Both the position numbers and the translations under genes were made by a program. Positions 1-7,859 of a stretch of DNA of 56,700 nucleotides are shown here, piece after piece (the stretch's first letter is position 1; each line of letters begins with the position of its first letter). The stretch spans positions 1 to 56,700 of the forward strand of contig NZ_BSOW01000049.1 of assembly GCF_030160715.1 (NCBI RefSeq). Direction: 5' to 3'. The notes under the pieces were generated by a model. It saw only the letters and a program-made list of their open reading frames with translations, was not told the origin of the DNA and did no database searches. Source of the stretch: Bradyrhizobium iriomotense (GTDB lineage Bacteria; Pseudomonadota; Alphaproteobacteria; Rhizobiales; Xanthobacteraceae).

Positions 1-1
1 G

Positions 2-109
2 CGGCGCGCGCCGCCCGGCGCGGTGCGCCCGGTTCGGCCGGCGCCGCCGCCGGAATCAGTGCCTCATGCCCAGGAACCCGTGTCGCAGGAGCAGGGCGTC
101 TCTCAATAA
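2..109 (+). CDS. C-terminal end of an upstream gene (partial)
   Basis: An open frame enters from the left edge and stops with TAA at 107-109. The readable tail is rich in Pro, Ala and Arg and then Gln/Glu/Ser, ending HAQEPVSQEQGVSQ. It is on the same strand as msrB, about 100 nt upstream. Tails like this are common on flagellar hook-length and scaffold proteins, but nothing visible identifies the family, so no function is given. The frame could be fortuitous, because GC-rich DNA keeps frames open. Confidence 0.4.
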   Translation, partial: RRAPPGAVRPVRPAPPPESVPHAQEPVSQEQGVSQ

Positions 110-206
110 TTTGAGAAAAAACTCCGCCTGACGGTGTAACGTCGCGCGTTGAACCCCGTATCTCAGCGCGTGGACAGGTGAAAAGTCCCCTCGCACGGAG
201 AAAGAG

Positions 207-707
207 ATGTTTGACCGCCGCATCCTGTTGACGTCCGTCGCCGGCCTGTTCGGCCTGATGGCGTTCCGCTGGCTGAGAGCGACCCCGGCCAACGCCGCGG
301 AGAAATTCGAGATCGAGAAGACGGAGGCCGAGTGGCGCGCCCAGCTCACGCCTCAGCAGTACGAGATTTTGCGCAACCACGGCACCGAGCGGCCCGGCTC
401 GAGTCCGCTTCTGAAGGAACATCGCAAGGGCATCTTCGCCTGCGCCGGCTGCGACCTGCCGCTGTTTGCTTCCGACACCAAGTTCGAGAGCGGCACCGGC
501 TGGCCGAGCTTCTACCAGCCGATTGAGGGCAATGTCGGCAAGACCGAGGACCGGACCTACGGCATGGTCCGCACCGAGGTGCATTGCCGCCGCTGCGGCG
601 GCCATCTCGGCCACGTCTTCGACGACGGTCCAAAGCCGACCGGATTGCGCTACTGCATCGACGGTTTTGGGCTCGTGTTCCACCCCGCGGCGGCGTCCGC
701 GACGTAA
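207..707 (+). CDS. msrB: Peptide-methionine (R)-S-oxide reductase, probably exported
   Basis: This 166-residue protein reduces methionine-R-sulfoxide in oxidised proteins. After a leader (residues 1-31) it shows the MsrB landmarks: zinc-binding pairs CAGC and CRRC, the GTGWPSF motif, GGHLGHVFDDGP, and the resolving/catalytic region RYCIDG. The leader has two arginines before a hydrophobic run (DRRILLTSVAGLFGLMAF) and an ANA-A cleavage-like site, so a Tat or anchored periplasmic location is likely; many MsrB proteins are cytoplasmic. The ATG has a purine-rich ribosome site (GGAGAAAGAG). It precedes the hook genes but is separated from them by a hairpin at 746-767 and a sigma-54 promoter, so co-expression is not implied. 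Usual RYCIN is RYCID here. Confidence 0.93.
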   Translation: MFDRRILLTSVAGLFGLMAFRWLRATPANAAEKFEIEKTEAEWRAQLTPQQYEILRNHGTERPGSSPLLKEHRKGIFACAGCDLPLFASDTKFESGTGWPSFYQPIEGNVGKTEDRTYGMVRTEVHCRRCGGHLGHVFDDGPKPTGLRYCIDGFGLVFHPAAASAT

Positions 708-745
708 GGGGTGTGCCCGGCAATTGTTGCCTGCCCGGCAATTGT

Positions 746-767
746 GCCCCGGTCTCACGGCCGGGGC
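746..767 (+). terminator. Hairpin after msrB
   Basis: GCCCCGG at 746-752 pairs with CCGGGGC at 761-767. No long T-run follows, so termination would be weak. Just upstream, GCCCGGCAATTGT occurs in two nearly adjacent copies (about 717-745). The stem resembles part of the palindromic elements seen elsewhere in the window. Confidence 0.5.
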
Positions 768-806
768 ATGTCTATTTAAATATCTGATTTCATTGAAATA
801 CCCGCA

Positions 807-823
807 TTGGCATAGGCCTTGCG
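807..823 (+). promoter_or_regulatory. Sigma-54 promoter for flgE
   Basis: TTGGCATAGGCCTTGCG matches the -24/-12 consensus (YTGGCACGRNNNTTGCW) with GG and GC separated by exactly 10 nt. It lies about 65 nt before the flgE ATG. A TTG start at 819 would fall inside this promoter, so that longer reading of flgE is rejected. Confidence 0.8.
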
Positions 824-887
824 ACGTCTCCGTTCGATTGCGGCCACGGGTCGGCCGGCCGCCGAGATCGATTTTGGAGACAAAGTT

Positions 888-3194
888 ATGGGTATCTTCG
901 ATGCAATGAACACCTCGGTGGGTGGCCTGCAGGCGCAGTCCTACGCGCTTCAGAACATTTCGGGCAATATCGCGAACTCCTCCACCACCGGTTACAAGGG
1001 CATCGGAACCAGCTTCGAGGACCTCATTCCCGACGCCTCCGTGCCGAGCAAGCAGGTCGCCGGCGGCGTCACCGCGCATGCGCAGGCAACCATCACCACC
1101 CAGGGCACGATCTCGGCCTCCAGCGTCGCCACCAACATGGCGATCACCGGTGACGGATTCTTCTCGGTGCAGAAGGCGAGCGGCGTCGTCGACAACGTGC
1201 CGGTATTCGACGGCGTCACGTATTACACGCGTCGCGGCGACTTCCAGGTCAATGCCAACGGCAACCTCGTCAACGGCGCCGGCTACTATTTGATGGGCGT
1301 TACGGTCGACCCGAAGACCGGCAACCCGACCGGCAGCGTGCCGACGGTGCTGCAATTCCAGAACAATTTCGTCCCGGCGCAGGCGACGACCTCGATCCAG
1401 TACGCGGCGAACCTGCCGACCCAGCCGAACACGGTGGCGAGTTCGACTGCGGCCAGTGGTACGCTGCTGGCCGCAGGCGGACTGAATCCGTCGGATTACG
1501 CCGCAAATCCCCTGGCGATTGGCACACCGCCCGCGCCCTACACCAATGCAACGGTCTCCGGCGCGGCTGCCACCGGCAATCTGCGCTCGGCCTATACCTC
1601 GACGACCGGGACGGGCTCGGTCGCCTTGCAGGACAGCGCATCGGCGGCTGCGGCCACGACCACTTCGCTCGATCCTTCTGCGACACCTCATCTCGCCACG
1701 AGCATTCTCAACGCGCTCGCCAACGGTACGACCGGTACGACCCTGACCATCACCGGCTCCCTCGGAGCCCACACGATCACCTTCGACCCCACGGTCACCA
1801 CCGTCACGACGGCCAGTAACAACACCACGATCGGATTGGCCTCGGGCAGCGCGGCGAAGGTGTCTGATATCCTGAATGCGATCGCGACGGCTGCCGGCGT
1901 CCCCGCTGCCAACGTGACGCTGACCGCCAGCGGCAATATCCAGATCGCGACCGGCACCTCCGCCGACGTGGCGGTCACGAGCGGCGCGGCGGCCACGGCG
2001 CTCGGTCTCAGCACTGTGACGCGCGGCGGCAACGTGCTGTCGACGCCTGCGATCACCGGCTCGACGGTTTTGAGCGGCGCCGCCACGGCGGGCGGCGCGG
2101 AAGTCATCTCAACGGGGTTCCAGGCCGGCGACGTCATTTATGTCGACGGCACGACCGCGGGCCAGACGCTGACTTTTGTCACTTCGGGCGCCAGCGGGGC
2201 AAACCAGATCAACATCACTGACAACATCACAACTCTGCTCAGCAAGATCGATGGGCTCAGCGGCGCGACCGGCTCCTCGATCAGCTCCTCCGGCGTGATC
2301 ACGCTGAACACCGGCACCGCCAAAGACCTCACGCTTTCTGTGGGAGGCTCCTCCACCGCCAGCGCAGCCTTCGCTGCACTTGGTTTCACGTCATCGATCA
2401 GCAAGAACCGCGACGGCGGCGGCACCGCCGGCACGGGCACCGTGATCGGGAATGATATCGCCACCTTCACCAAGGAATCGATCAGCGGTGGCGCGGTGAC
2501 TGCCTACAACGCGGCCGGCACGCCGGTGAACCTGCAATTGCGCTGGGCCAAGACCGACAGTGCGTCTCTTGGCACCGGACATACCGACAGCTGGAACCTG
2601 TTCTATCAGACCGACCCGAACGCGACCGGCACGACGGTCGGCTGGGTCAATACCGGTCAGACCTTCACCTTTGCCAGCGACGGCTCGCTCACCTCGCCGA
2701 GCGGCTCGGGCATCACCATCAGCAACGTGTCCGTCAGCGGCCAGTCGCTTGGGTCGGTCGCCTTCAACATCTCCTCGGGCGGGCTCACGCAATATGCGAG
2801 CACGAGCGGCGCGGTGACCATCAACACCATCACCCAAAACGGTTATGCCGCCGGCCAGCTTCGCTCGGTCGCCGTCAACAACAACGGTCTCGTGGTCGGC
2901 ACCTTCTCCAACGGCCAGAACCTCGACCTCGCCTCGGTGACGCTGTCGCACTTCAACGGCACCAACTACCTGAAGGCGCTCGATGGCGGCGCCTATGCCG
3001 TCACCGACCAGTCGGGCCCGGCGATCGCTGGCGCCTCCGGCACCATCAGCGGCTCGTCGCTCGAGGGGTCGAACACCGACATCGCCGACGAGTTCACCAA
3101 GCTGATCGTGACCCAGCAGGCCTATTCGGCCAACACCAAGGTCATCACGACGGCGAACTCGATGGTGCAGGATCTCCTGAACGTGTTGCGCTGA
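888..3194 (+). CDS. flgE: Flagellar hook protein FlgE (enlarged)
   Basis: FlgE polymerises into the hook, the universal joint outside the cell. Residues 1-75 carry the axial-protein signature (MGIFDAMNTSVGGLQAQSYA, then NIANSSTTGYKG), and the C-terminus ends with the matching helix containing TKLIVTQQAYSANTKVI. At 768 residues it is nearly twice the usual ~400. The extra mass is a Ser/Thr/Gly/Ala-rich centre (about residues 260-540) with two copies of a flagellin-IN-like module; the second (about nt 2060-2390) closely resembles one in FlgL. ATG 888 is chosen because TTTTGGAGAC precedes it and because upstream starts overlap the sigma-54 promoter. flgK follows after 38 nt. Confidence 0.95.
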   Translation: MGIFDAMNTSVGGLQAQSYALQNISGNIANSSTTGYKGIGTSFEDLIPDASVPSKQVAGGVTAHAQATITTQGTISASSVATNMAITGDGFFSVQKASGVVDNVPVFDGVTYYTRRGDFQVNANGNLVNGAGYYLMGVTVDPKTGNPTGSVPTVLQFQNNFVPAQATTSIQYAANLPTQPNTVASSTAASGTLLAAGGLNPSDYAANPLAIGTPPAPYTNATVSGAAATGNLRSAYTSTTGTGSVALQDSASAAAATTTSLDPSATPHLATSILNALANGTTGTTLTITGSLGAHTITFDPTVTTVTTASNNTTIGLASGSAAKVSDILNAIATAAGVPAANVTLTASGNIQIATGTSADVAVTSGAAATALGLSTVTRGGNVLSTPAITGSTVLSGAATAGGAEVISTGFQAGDVIYVDGTTAGQTLTFVTSGASGANQINITDNITTLLSKIDGLSGATGSSISSSGVITLNTGTAKDLTLSVGGSSTASAAFAALGFTSSISKNRDGGGTAGTGTVIGNDIATFTKESISGGAVTAYNAAGTPVNLQLRWAKTDSASLGTGHTDSWNLFYQTDPNATGTTVGWVNTGQTFTFASDGSLTSPSGSGITISNVSVSGQSLGSVAFNISSGGLTQYASTSGAVTINTITQNGYAAGQLRSVAVNNNGLVVGTFSNGQNLDLASVTLSHFNGTNYLKALDGGAYAVTDQSGPAIAGASGTISGSSLEGSNTDIADEFTKLIVTQQAYSANTKVITTANSMVQDLLNVLR

Positions 3195-3232
3195 TCAGCG
3201 CCGACGCAGCGTAACCAGAGGCGGGCAGTAAC

Positions 3233-5101
3233 ATGGGTTTGAGTTCATCCCTCGCCAGCGCAATGAGCGGCCTGCGTGCCAACCAGGCCGCGCTTTCGAT
3301 CGTCTCCTCCAACGTCGCCAATTCGCAGACGCCGGGTTACGTCGCCCAATCGCCGAACCAGATCGAGGTCACCACCGGCGCATTCGGCTCGACGGTGACG
3401 ACCACCGGCGTCAGCCGCGACCTCGACACCTACGTGCAGGGCCAGCTCCGCACCGAAACCGGTGGCGGCGGTTACGCCGACCAGATGGCCAACATCCTGA
3501 AGCAGCTTCAGAATGTCTACGGCAACCCCGGCGGCAGCGGCACGCTCGAAACCGCGCTGAACGATTTCACGAGCTCGTTGCAGGCTTTGTCGACGAGCGC
3601 GGGCGCGTCGTCGGCGCAGACAGTGGCGGTCGCCGCTGCGCAGTCGCTGGCACAGCAGCTCAACCTCACGACCAAGGGCATCCAGTCGCTGCGCAGCAAT
3701 GTCGAGCAGGATCTCGGCACCTCGGCGCAGCAGGCCAACGCGTCGATGCAGCAGATTGCCGACATCAATACCAAGCTGCAAGGCCTGAGCTCAAGCGATC
3801 CGTCAGCGGCGACGCTGATGGATCAGCGCGACCAGGCCATCAATACGCTGTCGAAATATGTCGACGTCCGCGTCGTCACCGACGGTTCCAACCAGGCCAA
3901 CGTCTACACCAACACCGGCATCCAGCTCGTCGGCGCGGGGCTGGCCTCGAAGTTCAGCTACGCGTCCGCGGGCGCGCTGACGGCGAACTCGCTCTACGAC
4001 AGCAATCCGGCCAAGTCCGGCGTCGGCGCGTTCAACATCTCGCTGCCGAACGGCTCGTCGATCGACGTCGTCGCCAACAACGTGGTGTCGTCGGGACAGA
4101 TCGCGGCCGACCTCAAGCTGCGCGACCAGACGCTGGTGCAGGCGCAGACCCAGGTCGACCAGCTGGCCGCGACGATGGCAAGCGCGACGTCCGACAAGAC
4201 CACGGCCGGCACGGCCGTCGCGGGCCCGCCGTCCGGCTTCACGGTCGACATTTCCAATGCCGCGCCGGGCAATTCGGTCAACCTGACTTATACCGATACC
4301 GCGACCAACACCCAGCGCCAGATCACGATCATCAACGTGACGGATCCGGCGGCGCTGCCGCTCCAGAACGCCACCAACGCCAACCCGCTGAAGGTCGGTG
4401 TCGACTTCTCCCAGCCCATGGGTTCGATCCTGTCCACGCTCAATACGGCGCTCGCCGGTACGCATCTGTCGTTCGCAGGCAGCGGGACAACGTTGCGGGT
4501 CACGGACGACGGCATCAACGCGGCCTCAGTCAACTCTGCCTCGGTGACCAAGACGATCTCCACGCTCCAGTCGGGCAATGCGCAACTGCCGTTGTTCACC
4601 GATGGCAGCAGCGCGCTCTACACCGGCGCGATCACCTCGTCGGGGTCGCAGATGACCGGACTTGCCGGGCGCATCGGGGTGAACGCGGCGGTGGTGACCG
4701 ACCCGAGCAAGCTATCGATCTACAACACCTCGCCGGTGACGCCCGCGGGCGATACCACGCGCTCGGACTTCCTCTACACGCAGCTCACCAGTTCGGTGTT
4801 CTCATATTCGCCGACGACGGGGCTGGGCTCATCGAGTCAGCCGTTCAGCGGCACGGTTTCGAGCTATCTGCAGCAGTTTCTGAGCATCCAGAGCAACGCC
4901 TCGACCCAGGCGACGGCCTTGCAGCAGGGCCAGAGCGTCGTGGTCTCGACGCTCCAGGCAAAGTTCAACTCGACATCCAGCGTCAACCTCGACTCGGAGA
5001 TGTCGAACCTGATCCAGCTCCAGAATGCCTATGCCGCCAACGCCCATGTGATGTCGGTCGTGCAAAGCATGATGAACACGTTGATCCAGGCTCAAACGTA
5101 A
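3233..5101 (+). CDS. flgK: Hook-filament junction protein FlgK (HAP1)
   Basis: FlgK is the first junction protein between hook and filament. Its N-terminus (MGLSSSLASAMSGLRANQAA, then VSSNVANSQTPGY) and C-terminus (DSEMSNLIQLQNAYAANAHV) are the paired axial-core helices of the family. At 622 residues its length is ordinary to slightly long. The middle is Ser/Thr/Ala-rich with a beta-rich insert near residues 330-450. The ATG has GAGGCGGG upstream. It lies between flgE and flgL with short gaps (38 and 20 nt) on the same strand, consistent with one sigma-54-driven transcript. Secreted through the flagellar export gate, so no signal peptide is expected or seen. Confidence 0.95.
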   Translation: MGLSSSLASAMSGLRANQAALSIVSSNVANSQTPGYVAQSPNQIEVTTGAFGSTVTTTGVSRDLDTYVQGQLRTETGGGGYADQMANILKQLQNVYGNPGGSGTLETALNDFTSSLQALSTSAGASSAQTVAVAAAQSLAQQLNLTTKGIQSLRSNVEQDLGTSAQQANASMQQIADINTKLQGLSSSDPSAATLMDQRDQAINTLSKYVDVRVVTDGSNQANVYTNTGIQLVGAGLASKFSYASAGALTANSLYDSNPAKSGVGAFNISLPNGSSIDVVANNVVSSGQIAADLKLRDQTLVQAQTQVDQLAATMASATSDKTTAGTAVAGPPSGFTVDISNAAPGNSVNLTYTDTATNTQRQITIINVTDPAALPLQNATNANPLKVGVDFSQPMGSILSTLNTALAGTHLSFAGSGTTLRVTDDGINAASVNSASVTKTISTLQSGNAQLPLFTDGSSALYTGAITSSGSQMTGLAGRIGVNAAVVTDPSKLSIYNTSPVTPAGDTTRSDFLYTQLTSSVFSYSPTTGLGSSSQPFSGTVSSYLQQFLSIQSNASTQATALQQGQSVVVSTLQAKFNSTSSVNLDSEMSNLIQLQNAYAANAHVMSVVQSMMNTLIQAQT

Positions 5102-5121
5102 CCAGTGTAGGGCTCTGAAAG

Positions 5122-6996
5122 ATGTCGATCGCCAGCATCAACTACTCGTCGTCGGTTCTCGGCGCGCAGATCCGCAACATCAATCAGCAGCTCACCGACC
5201 TGTCGACGCAGCTCTCCACCGGCAAGCTGTCGCAGAACTATTCGGGCATGGGCACCAACGAAGGCTTTGCGATCGCCTCGCGCGCGCAGCTTTCGAACAT
5301 CGCCGCCTATACCGACACGATCACCAACGTCAACGTCAGCATCAACCTCGCCAATACCGCGCTGCAGTCGCTGTCGACCATCCGCAACACGGTGCAGACG
5401 GGCGCCGCCAGCACGGCGCAGGATCTCAACGTCAACGGCCAGACGATCGCGCAGAATACCGCTGCCGCGCAGTTCGGCTCGATGGTCGGCGTTCTGAACA
5501 CCCAGTCGGGCAACCGCTATCTGTTCTCCGGGACTGCCTTCAACACGCAGTCCGTTGCCAACGCCGACGACATCATCAACGGCACGACGACGCAGGCGGG
5601 CTTCAAGACCGTCATGGCCGAGCGCCAGGCGGCCGATCTCGGCGCCAACGGCATGGGCCGGCTGGTGCAGACGCAGCCGACGGCGAGCTCGGTGCAGGTG
5701 GCCGAGGACGTTGCAGGATCGCCGTTCGGGCTGAAGATCGCCGCGGTCTCCTCGACGCTGACCGGCGCCACCGTGACGGGGCCGAGCGGATCGCCGGTGT
5801 CCTTCTCGGTCGATCTCAACGGCAACAATCCGAACAATGGCGACAAGCTGAGCGTCCAGTTCACGCTGCCGGACGGCACCACCGAGCAGATCGACCTGAC
5901 CGCCTCCAGCGCGACGCCGACGCCGCTGGGCAGCTTCGCGATCGACCCGACCACGCCGAACAACACCGCCGCCAACCTCAACACCGCGCTGAATACTGCG
6001 ATCAAGAAGCTTGCCAACACCTCGCTGGTGGCGGCGTCCGCCATGACGGCCGGCGATAATTTCTTCAATACCGCGAGCTCGGCGATCGGGACGCCCGTCA
6101 ACAACCAGCTGGCGACGCCGGCGCCGGTCACCGGTGCGACGCTGTTGTCCGGTACCGCGCCTTCGGACTCGATCGGGACCAGCTTTGCCGCCGGCGACAC
6201 CATCACCGTCAACGGCACCACGCTGACCTTCGTCAGTTCCGGTGCGACCGGCAACCAGCTCAACATCACCGACAGCATCCAGACCCTGCTCGGCAAGATC
6301 GACTCCATCACCGGCACCTCGAAGCCGTCGACCGTCCATGGCGGGGTGATCACGATCAACACTGACGATGCGGCGAGCCTGAACATCACGAGCTCGAACA
6401 CGGCGGCGCTGGGCGCGTTGGGGTTTGGCTCGACCCCGGTCACGGCCGCGCAGCCGCCGTTGCGCGTCGGCTCTTCGCCGGCGAGTTCGGCGACGACGCT
6501 GGTGAACGGCTCGGCCAACACGATCAAATGGTACACCGGCAATGACGGGCCCGGCTCGGCACGCTCCACCGCGGTCGCGCGCGTCGATGATGCCGTGACC
6601 GTTCAATATGGCGCGCAGGCCGATGAGGATGCGATCCGCCGGCAGATGCAGGCGACCGCGGTGTTCGGCACCTTCTCGACGTCGCCGACCGGGCAATATT
6701 CGGGGGGGCAGGTGTCCGCCCTGAGCCAGCGGGTTGCGCAGGCGCTGACCGAGCAGCCCGGGCAGCAGCGTATCGAGGATATCCAGACCGATATCGCGAT
6801 GGCCCAGAACACGATGAAGGACGCCACCACGCGCCAGACCCAGGCCAAGGCGCAGCTTCAGACCATCATCGACCAGGCCGAGTCGGCTTCTCCCGACCAG
6901 GTCGCGAGCGAGATCCTGGCGCTTCAGAACGCGCTCCAGGCGTCCTACCAAACCACGGCGAACCTGGCGCAGCTCTCGCTCGTCAAGTTCCTGTAA
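5122..6996 (+). CDS. flgL: Hook-filament junction protein FlgL (HAP3), enlarged
   Basis: FlgL joins FlgK to the first flagellins. The N-terminus (LGAQIRNINQQLTDLSTQLS) and C-terminus (NALQASYQTTANLAQLSLVK) are flagellin-like core helices. At 624 residues it is about twice the usual length. The extra part holds beta-rich modules; the second (about nt 6130-6470) has the pattern FAAGDTITVNGTTLTF, then LLGKID, then GVITINTDDAASLNI, which closely parallels FlgE and the flagellins. It is the last gene of flgE-flgK-flgL; the next gene has its own CtrA-type box. A long reverse frame over this gene is a codon-bias shadow. Confidence 0.94.
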   Translation: MSIASINYSSSVLGAQIRNINQQLTDLSTQLSTGKLSQNYSGMGTNEGFAIASRAQLSNIAAYTDTITNVNVSINLANTALQSLSTIRNTVQTGAASTAQDLNVNGQTIAQNTAAAQFGSMVGVLNTQSGNRYLFSGTAFNTQSVANADDIINGTTTQAGFKTVMAERQAADLGANGMGRLVQTQPTASSVQVAEDVAGSPFGLKIAAVSSTLTGATVTGPSGSPVSFSVDLNGNNPNNGDKLSVQFTLPDGTTEQIDLTASSATPTPLGSFAIDPTTPNNTAANLNTALNTAIKKLANTSLVAASAMTAGDNFFNTASSAIGTPVNNQLATPAPVTGATLLSGTAPSDSIGTSFAAGDTITVNGTTLTFVSSGATGNQLNITDSIQTLLGKIDSITGTSKPSTVHGGVITINTDDAASLNITSSNTAALGALGFGSTPVTAAQPPLRVGSSPASSATTLVNGSANTIKWYTGNDGPGSARSTAVARVDDAVTVQYGAQADEDAIRRQMQATAVFGTFSTSPTGQYSGGQVSALSQRVAQALTEQPGQQRIEDIQTDIAMAQNTMKDATTRQTQAKAQLQTIIDQAESASPDQVASEILALQNALQASYQTTANLAQLSLVKFL

Positions 6997-7003
6997 GGGA
7001 GCG

Positions 7004-7019
7004 TTAAGGCTCCATTAAC
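7004..7019 (+). promoter_or_regulatory. CtrA-type box before the four-gene operon
   Basis: TTAA-GGCTCCA-TTAAC is an exact TTAA-N7-TTAAC match to the binding site of the alphaproteobacterial cell-cycle regulator CtrA. It starts 7 nt after the flgL stop and lies 49 nt before the first gene of the glycosyltransferase/PLP/ATP-grasp/decarboxylase operon, where a promoter would be expected. Confidence 0.72.
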
Positions 7020-7067
7020 CATGCCTGTTTACCTCTTGGTGAGGATTTGGGGCGCGCGGGGCCATTG

Positions 7068-7850
7068 ATGTCGGATCGGATGCAGCTTGTGGTGGCAACG
7101 CCGTGCTTCGGCGGGCAGGTGTCGAGCATCTATGCGAGCTCGATCTTCGCGCTCCAGCGCACGGTGCACGGCATGTCCAATCTCGAGCTCAAGGTGCTCC
7201 TGCGCGACGGCGATGCGCTGATTACCCGAGCGCGGGCCAATCTGGTCGCGATGTTCCTCGACGATCCCAAGGCGACGCATTTCCTGTTCGTGGACGCCGA
7301 CATCGGCTTTGCGCCCGAACAGGTGTTCCGGCTGATCGAATGCGGGGCCGACGTCGTCGCCGGGTGCTATCCGATCAAGCGCGTCAACTGGGACAAGGCC
7401 AGGCGGGCGATCCAGGCCGGTCGGGTCGACGTGCCGGCGGCCTCGCTGGACTACGTGCTCGAGATCGAGGATCCCGACCGCATCGTCGTCGTCAACGGAT
7501 TTACCCGCGTGCGTTACGCGGGCACCGGCTTCCTGATGATCCGCCGTCACGTGCTGGAAGCGATGTGCCGGCATCCGAATTACGCGGGCTTGCAGTTCTT
7601 CCGCGAGCATTCGCACGACACGCTGGCCGCGAGCCAGAACCGCTTCGCGCTGTTCGAATGCATGATTGACCCGACAACCGGCACCTATCTTTCCGAAGAC
7701 TTCGCATTCTGCAAGCGCTGGACCGATATCGGTGGCGAGATCTGGGCCGACATTCAGAGCTCGCTCGACCACGTCGGGCCGTCGGTGTTCCACGGCGACA
7801 TCGCCTCGCAATTCGCGCCGGCACCTGCCGCCGCGGCAGACGCTGCGTGA
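7068..7850 (+). CDS. GT-A-like glycosyltransferase, uncharacterised
   Basis: This 260-residue cytoplasmic-type protein has features of a GT-A glycosyltransferase: an N-terminal beta strand and loop (MQLVVATPCFGGQV), a run of LLRDGDALITRARANLVA, a DxD-like metal/nucleotide-sugar motif FVDADIGF (Asp76, Asp78), then GTGFLMIRR, an SEDFAFCKRW motif that fits a catalytic acidic region, and LDHVGPSVFHG with histidines near the C-terminus that could bind metal. The donor and acceptor cannot be read from sequence. A TTG 21 nt upstream would extend it, but ATG 7068 directly before the conserved start is preferred. It heads a tight operon (next gene after 9 nt) and follows a CtrA-type box. Flagellar or surface glycosylation is inference from position. 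Confidence 0.7.
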   Translation: MSDRMQLVVATPCFGGQVSSIYASSIFALQRTVHGMSNLELKVLLRDGDALITRARANLVAMFLDDPKATHFLFVDADIGFAPEQVFRLIECGADVVAGCYPIKRVNWDKARRAIQAGRVDVPAASLDYVLEIEDPDRIVVVNGFTRVRYAGTGFLMIRRHVLEAMCRHPNYAGLQFFREHSHDTLAASQNRFALFECMIDPTTGTYLSEDFAFCKRWTDIGGEIWADIQSSLDHVGPSVFHGDIASQFAPAPAAAADAA

Positions 7851-7859
7851 GCTTTCCGG

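Noticed and set aside
819..887. N-terminal extension of FlgE from a TTG at 819
   Set aside because: It overlaps the sigma-54 promoter and lies before the conserved axial-protein start at 888.
5092..6951. Long minus-strand frame opposite flgL (and similar ones opposite 7029-12077 and 42828-44291)
   Set aside because: All are antisense shadows of GC-rich genes with typical Arg-rich composition and no starts with ribosome sites.
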